This document shows positions 41,975-47,170 of a DNA stretch of 47,170 nt, one piece after another (the stretch's first letter is position 1; each line of letters begins with the position of its first letter). The notes below the pieces were generated by a model. The model was not told the origin of the DNA and made no database searches. It saw only the letters and a list, made by a program, of their open reading frames with translations. The position numbers were made by a program, and so were the translations under genes. Source of the stretch: DASXUX01 sp036504595 (GTDB lineage Bacteria > Planctomycetota > SZUA-567 > H5-PLA8); contig DASXUX010000017.1 in assembly GCA_036504595.1 (NCBI GenBank), positions 1 to 47,170 on the forward strand, in the 5' to 3' direction.

Positions 41975-44900
41975 ATGCAACGAGTTTTCCGCACCGTACT
42001 CTGCCAGGCCGTGCTGGGGCTGGCGCTGCTGGCCGCATCGGCGCCGGCCGCCGACTGGTCTGCCACCGGTTCAATGGGCACCACGCGCTGGAGGCACACG
42101 GCGACGCTGCTGCAGAATGGGAAGATCCTCGCCGCGGGGGGCTCCAGCGGTTCCAGCTCGGAAGTGTACGATCCGGCTACGGGCAACTGGACGGCCACCG
42201 GCTCGCTTGCCACCGCCCACAGTTCTCACACGGCGACGCTGCTGCCCAGCGGGAAGGTCCTCTTAGTGGGGCGCCCCAGCGGTTCCACCTCGGAAGTGTA
42301 CGATCCGGCTACGGGCAACTGGACGGCCACCGGCTCGCTTGCCACCGCCCGCAGTTCTCACACGGCGACGCTGCTGCCCAGCGGGAAGGTCCTCATAGTT
42401 GGGGGCTATGGCACCAGCAGTTATCTTTCCAGCGCGGAAATGTACGACCCGGCGACGGGCAACTGGACGGCCACCGGTTCAATGGCCGCCGCGCGCGGCG
42501 ATCACACGGCGACGCTGCTGCCCTGCGGGAAGGTCCTCGTTGCGGGGGGCTACAACGCCAGCGTGTCTCTTTCCAGCGCCGAATTGTACGATCCGGCGAC
42601 GAGTACCTGGACGGCTACCGGTTCGCTGGGCGCTGCGCGAAGGAATCACACGACGACGCTGCTGCCCAACGGAAAGGTCCTCGTCGCGGGGGGCTGGCAG
42701 AGCTCCAGCCTTTTACTTTCCAGCGCGGAAGTGTATGACCCGGCCACGGGCACTTGGACGGCCACCGGTGCGCTAGCCGGCCCGCGCACGGTGCACACGG
42801 CGACACTGCTGCCCAGCGGGCAAGTCCTCGTCGCGGCGGGGGCGGACAGCGTCGGTGCCCTTGCCAGCACGGAAGTGTACGACCCGGCGACGGGCAACTG
42901 GACGGCCACCGGTGCGCTGGCCGCGACACGCGAGTTTCACACGGCGACGCTCTTGCCCTGCGGGAAGGTTCTCGTCGCGGGGGGCAACAACGAAGTCGAT
43001 TTGCTTTCCAGCGCGGAAGTGTACGACCCGGCGGCGGGCACGGGCAACTGGGCGGCCACCGGCTCGCTGGCCACCGCGCGCGAGAATCACACGGCGACGC
43101 TGCTGCCCAGCGGCAAGGTCCTCGTCGCGGGGGGCTACGGCAGCAGTTATCTTGCCAGCGCGGAAGTGTACGACCCGGCGGCGGGCACGGGCAACTGGGC
43201 GGCCGCCGGTTCGCTGGCCACCGCGCGCCAGAATCACACGGCGACGCTGCTGCCCAGCGGCAAGGTCCTCGTCGCGGGAGGACGCGGCAGCAGCGGTCGT
43301 CTTTCCAGTGCGGGAGTGTACGATCCGGCGACCGGTACCTGGACGGCCACCGGTTCGCTTGCCACCGCCCGCAGTTCTCACACGGCGACGCTGCTGCCCA
43401 GCGGCAAGGTCCTCGTCGCGGGGGGCTACGGCAGCAGTTATCTTTCCAGCGCGGAAGTGTACGACCCAGCGACGGGCAACTGGACGGCCACCGGTGCAAT
43501 GGCCGCCGCCCGCGAGTATCACACGGCGTTGCTGCTGCCCAGCGGCAAGGTCCTCGTCGCGGGGGGCTTCAACGGCGGTATTCTTTCCAGCGCGGAAGTG
43601 TACGATCCGGCCATGGGCAACTGGACGGCCACCGGTGCGCTGGACACCGCCCGCATGTATCACACGGCGACGCTGCTGCCCAGCGGCAAGGTCCTCGTGG
43701 CGGCGGGTGCGTCAGGTAGCGAGCTTTCCAGCGCGGCAGTGTACGATCCAGCCACGGGCACTTGGACGGCCACCGGTGCGCTGGCCACCGCCCGCATGTA
43801 TCACACGGCGACGCTGCTGCCCAGCGGGAAGGTCCTCGTCGCGGGGGGGGAAGACAGCGGCGGCGTTCTTTCCAGCACGGAAGTGTACGAGCCGGCAACG
43901 GGCACTTGGACGGCCGCCGGTGCGCTGGCCACCGGGCGCGAATTTCACACGGCGACGCTGCTGCCCAGCGGGAAGGTCCTCGTCACGGCGGGCTACGGCA
44001 GCGGTTATCTTTCCAGCGCGGAAGTGTACGGGGAGGGCTTGGGGTACTCGGTGCCTTGGCAGCCCAGCTTGGCGCAGGCGACCTCGCCGCTGAGCCTTGG
44101 ATCGGCGCTGGCGGTGTTGGGCGGGCAGTTCAAGGGATTGTCGGAAGCTTCGGGCGGTGCAACGAACAACTCCGCTAGCAACTACCCGCTGCTACAGCTT
44201 CGCAGCCTAGCCAACGAACAAACGGCGTTCCTGCTGCCCGATCCAGCCAGTCCATGGTCGAATACTGCCTTTACCAGCCTGCCGGTGACGGGTTTTCCCA
44301 TCGGTCTGGCCCAAGTGAGGGTGTACGTCAACGGCATCCCCAGCGAGCCGCAGGCGATCTGCATCGTGGGACCGGCTGCTTCGCTGCAGGTGGCCGGTTT
44401 CCCCTCGCCCACAACGGCGGGCGTGGCGCATCAGCTCACCGTGACCGCCTGCGACGGCGGCACGAATACCGCAATCGGCTATACCGGAACGATTCACTTC
44501 AGCAGTTCCGACCCGCAAGCGATTTTGCCCGGCGACTACACCTTCACCTCGGCCGATCAAGGCGTGCAGTCCTTCAGCGTCACGCTGAAGACGGCCGGCA
44601 CGCAAACGATCACCGCGACCGATACGATTACGAGCACGATCACGGGCACGCAGAGCGGCATCGTGGTGAACACCGGTCCGGCCAGCCGGCTGACGATCCA
44701 GACGCAGCCATCCACACGGGCCAACGTTGGAGCAGCCTTCGCGCAGCAACCGGCCATTCGCATCGAAGACGCCTGCGGCAATCTGATCAGTTCCGACAAC
44801 AGCACGGTTGTGAGCGCTGTTCTTGCCAGCGGCCCGGGCGCCCTGCAAGGCACGCTCACGGCGACGGCCTCGGGCGGCCTGGCGACGTTCACGAACTTGG

Positions 44901-47170
44901 CGTGCAATACGGCTGGAACGGTCACGCTGCAATTTACGAGCGGCGCGCTGACCGCCGCCACATCCAACAGCATCATCATTGACCCACTGAGCCAAACGAT
45001 CACCTTTGGCGCGCTCTCCGGCAAGACCTGCGGCGACGCCGCGTTTACGGTGAGCGCCACGGGCGGAGCGTCTGGCAATGCGGTGACGTTCGCCATCGCC
45101 AGCGGCCCGGCGACAGCAACCGGCACCAACGGCAGCACGATCACGATTACTGGAGCGGGACTGGTAACGGTCCGCGCGTCGCAAGCTGGAAACGCCAACT
45201 ACAGCGCGGCGGCGAATGTGGACCAGTCGTTCAGTGTCTCGCTGGCCGCGCAGACGATCACCTTTGGCGCGCTGGCTAACAGAACCTATGGCGACGCGCC
45301 GTTCACCGTCAGCGCCACCGGCGGCGCATCGGGGAATCCCATTACATTTTCTATCGCCAGCGGCCCGGCGACGATTAACGGCAGTGAAATCACGCTTACC
45401 GGTGCGGGACTGGTGACAGTCCGCGCTTCGCAAGCTGGAAATGCCAACTACAGCGCGGCGGCGAATGTGGACCAGTCGTTCAGCGTGGCCCAGGCCGCGC
45501 AGACGATTACTTTTGGTGCGCTTGCCAACAAGACCTATGGCGACGCGCCGTTCACGGTCAGCGCCACGGGCGGAGCATCGGGAAATGCGGTGACGTTTGC
45601 CATCGCCAGCGGCCCGGCGACAGCCACCGGGACGAACGGCACCACGATCACCATCACAGGCGCAGGGTTGGTGTCGGTCCGCGCCTCCCAAGTGGGAAAC
45701 GCCAACTACAGCGCGGCGGCGAACGTGGATCAGTCGTTCAGTGTCGCGCTGGGCGCGCAAGCCCCGCAGGCGATCACCTTTGCCGCGATCTCCGGCAAAA
45801 CATACGGCGACGCGCCGTTCACGGTGAGCGTCACGGGCGGGGCGTCGGGCAATGCGGTGACGTTTGCCATCGCTAGCGGCCCGGCGACAGCCACCGGGAC
45901 CAACGGCAGCACGATCACGATTACCGGCGCGGGACTGGTAACGGTCCGCGCGTCGCAAGCTGGAAACGCCAACTACAGCGCAGCGCCGGACGTGGACCAG
46001 TCGTTCAGCGTGGCCCAGGCCGCGCAGACGATTACTTTTGGTGCGCTTGCCAACAAGACCTATGGCGACGCGCCGTTCACGGTCAGCGCCACCGGCGGAG
46101 CGTCGGGCAATGCCGTGACCTTCTCCATCGTTGGCGGCGGCCCGGCGACAGCCACCGGGACCAACGGCAGCACGATCACGATTACTGGAGCGGGACTGGT
46201 AACGGTCCGCGCGTCGCAAGCTGGAAACGCCAACTACAGCGCCGCGGCGGACGTAGACCAGTCGTTCAGCGTGGGGAAGGCGAGCGCCACAGTGACGCTC
46301 GGCGGCCTCAGCCAGACCCATGATGGCAACCCCAAGGCAGCCACCGCGACTACAAATCCAGCGGGGCTGGCCGTGGTTCTCAAGTACAACGACTCATCCA
46401 CGGCGCCCAAAGATGTGGGAAGCTATGCTGTGACGGCAACTATTACGGACGCAAACTACCAGGGGAGCGCCGCCGGCATGCTTGTCATTGCGGCTCCCAA
46501 CGCGGCACCCGTCATTGACTCTGCGCCGACCATCAGCCCTGGCCAGCCCAAGGCCGGTGAGAGCGTGGCGTTCTCGGCCAGCGCCAGCGACAGCAACAAC
46601 GACGCTTTGACTTACAACTGGGATTTCGGCGACAACACCACCGCAACAGCCGCGGGGACAAGCCACATCTACGCCGCCGCCGGAACCTACAGCGTCACTC
46701 TTACCGTCAGCGACGGCACGAAGACCACGACCAGCAGTTTGAGTCTGACTGTGGCCCCAGCACAGACCGGCGGAGGGGACGGGGGCGGGCCCGTCCTGCC
46801 GCCCAGTCAAGATATGGACGGCGATGGGTTCTCAGATCAAATCGAGACCACACTCGGCTCGAATCCCAGCAACGTGTCTGATACTCCCGGCGGCGCGGCC
46901 AAACCGACTGCGGCAGGCAAATTGTCCGTCTCCAAGTTGAGCATCAAGCTGAACTTCGCCAAGCCGCAGGGAAACGACAGTATCGGCCTATCGGGCCTGC
47001 TTCTGATTCCAGAAGGATTTAGTATCTCTGGGCAAACGGCAATCGTTGACTTCGGTGGTGTGGTGAAGTCCTTCACGCTCGACCCCAAGGGCAAGTCGCC
47101 CAAGGGCAATGACTCGCTTGCGATAGGCGTGAAGTCAGGCAAGACCGGCACGCCGCTGCAGATCGCCAAG
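41975..47170 (+). CDS. Giant secreted Kelch-repeat / Ig / MBG / PKD protein (3' end outside window)
   Basis: The frame opens at ATG 41975 (AGGA upstream) and stays open to the last base: 1732 codons, no stop. Modules: signal peptide (1-27); fourteen Kelch repeats of 44-51 residues (28-685) with the core HTATLLPSGKVLVAGG and SSAEVYDPATGNWTATGSLA, enough for two seven-bladed propellers; an oxidase-C-terminal/IPT-like domain (690-798); an Ig-like domain (799-900) shared with the NHL protein; another Ig-like domain (901-1005); five ~83-residue repeats (QTITFGALANKTYGD, to about 1430); an MBG domain; a PKD domain (WDFGDNTTATA, about 1510-1590); a calcium motif DMDGDGFSDQIETTLGSNPS (about 1611); and the start of the C-terminal domain shared with the other giant proteins. 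Probably a surface glycan-binding adhesin. Confidence 0.92.
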   Translation, partial: MQRVFRTVLCQAVLGLALLAASAPAADWSATGSMGTTRWRHTATLLQNGKILAAGGSSGSSSEVYDPATGNWTATGSLATAHSSHTATLLPSGKVLLVGRPSGSTSEVYDPATGNWTATGSLATARSSHTATLLPSGKVLIVGGYGTSSYLSSAEMYDPATGNWTATGSMAAARGDHTATLLPCGKVLVAGGYNASVSLSSAELYDPATSTWTATGSLGAARRNHTTTLLPNGKVLVAGGWQSSSLLLSSAEVYDPATGTWTATGALAGPRTVHTATLLPSGQVLVAAGADSVGALASTEVYDPATGNWTATGALAATREFHTATLLPCGKVLVAGGNNEVDLLSSAEVYDPAAGTGNWAATGSLATARENHTATLLPSGKVLVAGGYGSSYLASAEVYDPAAGTGNWAAAGSLATARQNHTATLLPSGKVLVAGGRGSSGRLSSAGVYDPATGTWTATGSLATARSSHTATLLPSGKVLVAGGYGSSYLSSAEVYDPATGNWTATGAMAAAREYHTALLLPSGKVLVAGGFNGGILSSAEVYDPAMGNWTATGALDTARMYHTATLLPSGKVLVAAGASGSELSSAAVYDPATGTWTATGALATARMYHTATLLPSGKVLVAGGEDSGGVLSSTEVYEPATGTWTAAGALATGREFHTATLLPSGKVLVTAGYGSGYLSSAEVYGEGLGYSVPWQPSLAQATSPLSLGSALAVLGGQFKGLSEASGGATNNSASNYPLLQLRSLANEQTAFLLPDPASPWSNTAFTSLPVTGFPIGLAQVRVYVNGIPSEPQAICIVGPAASLQVAGFPSPTTAGVAHQLTVTACDGGTNTAIGYTGTIHFSSSDPQAILPGDYTFTSADQGVQSFSVTLKTAGTQTITATDTITSTITGTQSGIVVNTGPASRLTIQTQPSTRANVGAAFAQQPAIRIEDACGNLISSDNSTVVSAVLASGPGALQGTLTATASGGLATFTNLACNTAGTVTLQFTSGALTAATSNSIIIDPLSQTITFGALSGKTCGDAAFTVSATGGASGNAVTFAIASGPATATGTNGSTITITGAGLVTVRASQAGNANYSAAANVDQSFSVSLAAQTITFGALANRTYGDAPFTVSATGGASGNPITFSIASGPATINGSEITLTGAGLVTVRASQAGNANYSAAANVDQSFSVAQAAQTITFGALANKTYGDAPFTVSATGGASGNAVTFAIASGPATATGTNGTTITITGAGLVSVRASQVGNANYSAAANVDQSFSVALGAQAPQAITFAAISGKTYGDAPFTVSVTGGASGNAVTFAIASGPATATGTNGSTITITGAGLVTVRASQAGNANYSAAPDVDQSFSVAQAAQTITFGALANKTYGDAPFTVSATGGASGNAVTFSIVGGGPATATGTNGSTITITGAGLVTVRASQAGNANYSAAADVDQSFSVGKASATVTLGGLSQTHDGNPKAATATTNPAGLAVVLKYNDSSTAPKDVGSYAVTATITDANYQGSAAGMLVIAAPNAAPVIDSAPTISPGQPKAGESVAFSASASDSNNDALTYNWDFGDNTTATAAGTSHIYAAAGTYSVTLTVSDGTKTTTSSLSLTVAPAQTGGGDGGGPVLPPSQDMDGDGFSDQIETTLGSNPSNVSDTPGGAAKPTAAGKLSVSKLSIKLNFAKPQGNDSIGLSGLLLIPEGFSISGQTAIVDFGGVVKSFTLDPKGKSPKGNDSLAIGVKSGKTGTPLQIAK
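42080..44030 (+). repeat. Fourteen Kelch-encoding tandem repeats (~132-153 bp)
   Basis: The unit carries ACGGCGACGCTGCTGCCCAG, then AAGGTCCTCGTCGCGGGGGG, then GCGGAAGTGTACGACCCGGC. The segments starting at about 42156 and 42288 are the same over nearly 130 bases, and the unit near 43310-43450 is a close third. Such identity means recent duplication or gene conversion, and high GC skew on one strand creates long false antisense frames. Confidence 0.85.
45000..46275 (+). repeat. Five ~250-bp tandem repeats encoding Ig-like domains
   Basis: Each unit encodes FGALANKTYGDAPFTVSATG, a variable middle, then AGLVTVRASQAGNANYSAA. DNA identity is very high between the units at about 45500-45750 and 46025-46275 and those at 45000-45240 and 45770-46010, an alternating pattern that suggests duplication of a two-unit block. 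Confidence 0.8.

Noticed and set aside
42615..43719. Several long frames on both strands within the Kelch repeats
   Set aside because: They are repetitive shadows of the Kelch units (periodic Arg/Pro or Gly/His strings).
44207..46321. A 704-residue open frame on the minus strand inside the Kelch gene
   Set aside because: It is antisense to the clearly coding Ig-like repeats; its Arg/Gly/Ala-rich repeats mirror the high-GC repeats of the sense gene and no start or domain supports it.

Overview
The window looks like a chromosomal segment of a GC-rich, Gram-negative member of the PVC group (Planctomycetota/Verrucomicrobiota/Lentisphaerota and relatives). This placement is inferred from gene style: very large secreted modular proteins (NHL, Kelch, MBG/YDG, PKD, choice-of-anchor Q beta-helix), a XylR-type AraC regulator with a sugar-binding domain, a Hanks-type kinase with a zinc-ribbon N-terminus, an OprP-like porin and many secreted hydrolases. 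No ribosomal or housekeeping marker is present, so a finer placement is not possible.

Layout. 1-972: no convincing gene, one strong hairpin. 973-6637 (+): a 37-residue membrane peptide and then a complete MacA/MacB-type tripartite efflux operon (adaptor, ATPase, permease, outer-membrane factor). 6737-10009 (-): a secreted transglutaminase-like protein and a SASA-type esterase in one operon, divergent from a XylR/AraC-type regulator (10153-11298, +) whose DNA-binding end is broken by an apparent one-base frameshift. 11613-14096 (+): a secreted HExxH metallopeptidase-like protein fused to hexapeptide-like repeats and a LamG domain. 14097-14739: gene debris (orphan signal peptide, transposase tail, Ca-binding-motif tail). 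14740-20247 (+): a giant NHL/MBG/PKD protein. 20809-24108 (+): a secreted clan GH-A-like protein with Ig, FN3 and CBM modules. 24293-30947 (-): a giant beta-helix/cadherin/PKD protein followed by a porin. 31331-34416 (-): a parallel beta-helix protein and a DUF4832-like protein. 35265-36934 (-): a Ser/Thr kinase. 37295-38788 (-): an M23 peptidase with PKD domains, flanked by two copies of a degenerate direct repeat. 39311-41549 (+): three genes of unknown function behind a good promoter, followed by a tRNA 3'-end-like scrap. 41975-47170 (+, runs off the window): a giant Kelch-repeat protein.

How the parts fit. Most genes encode exported proteins. Several look like glycan-active or glycan-binding enzymes under a sugar-sensing regulator, so a polysaccharide-scavenging or envelope-remodelling locus is plausible but inferred. 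The strongest unexplained signal is that all three giant surface proteins (NHL, beta-helix, Kelch), otherwise built from different modules, end in what looks like the same C-terminal beta-rich domain, which I cannot match to a named family. It is a candidate common sorting or anchoring module. At least two genes (regulator, kinase) carry apparent single-base frameshifts, and a third (39911-40489) may; these may be real decay or assembly errors.
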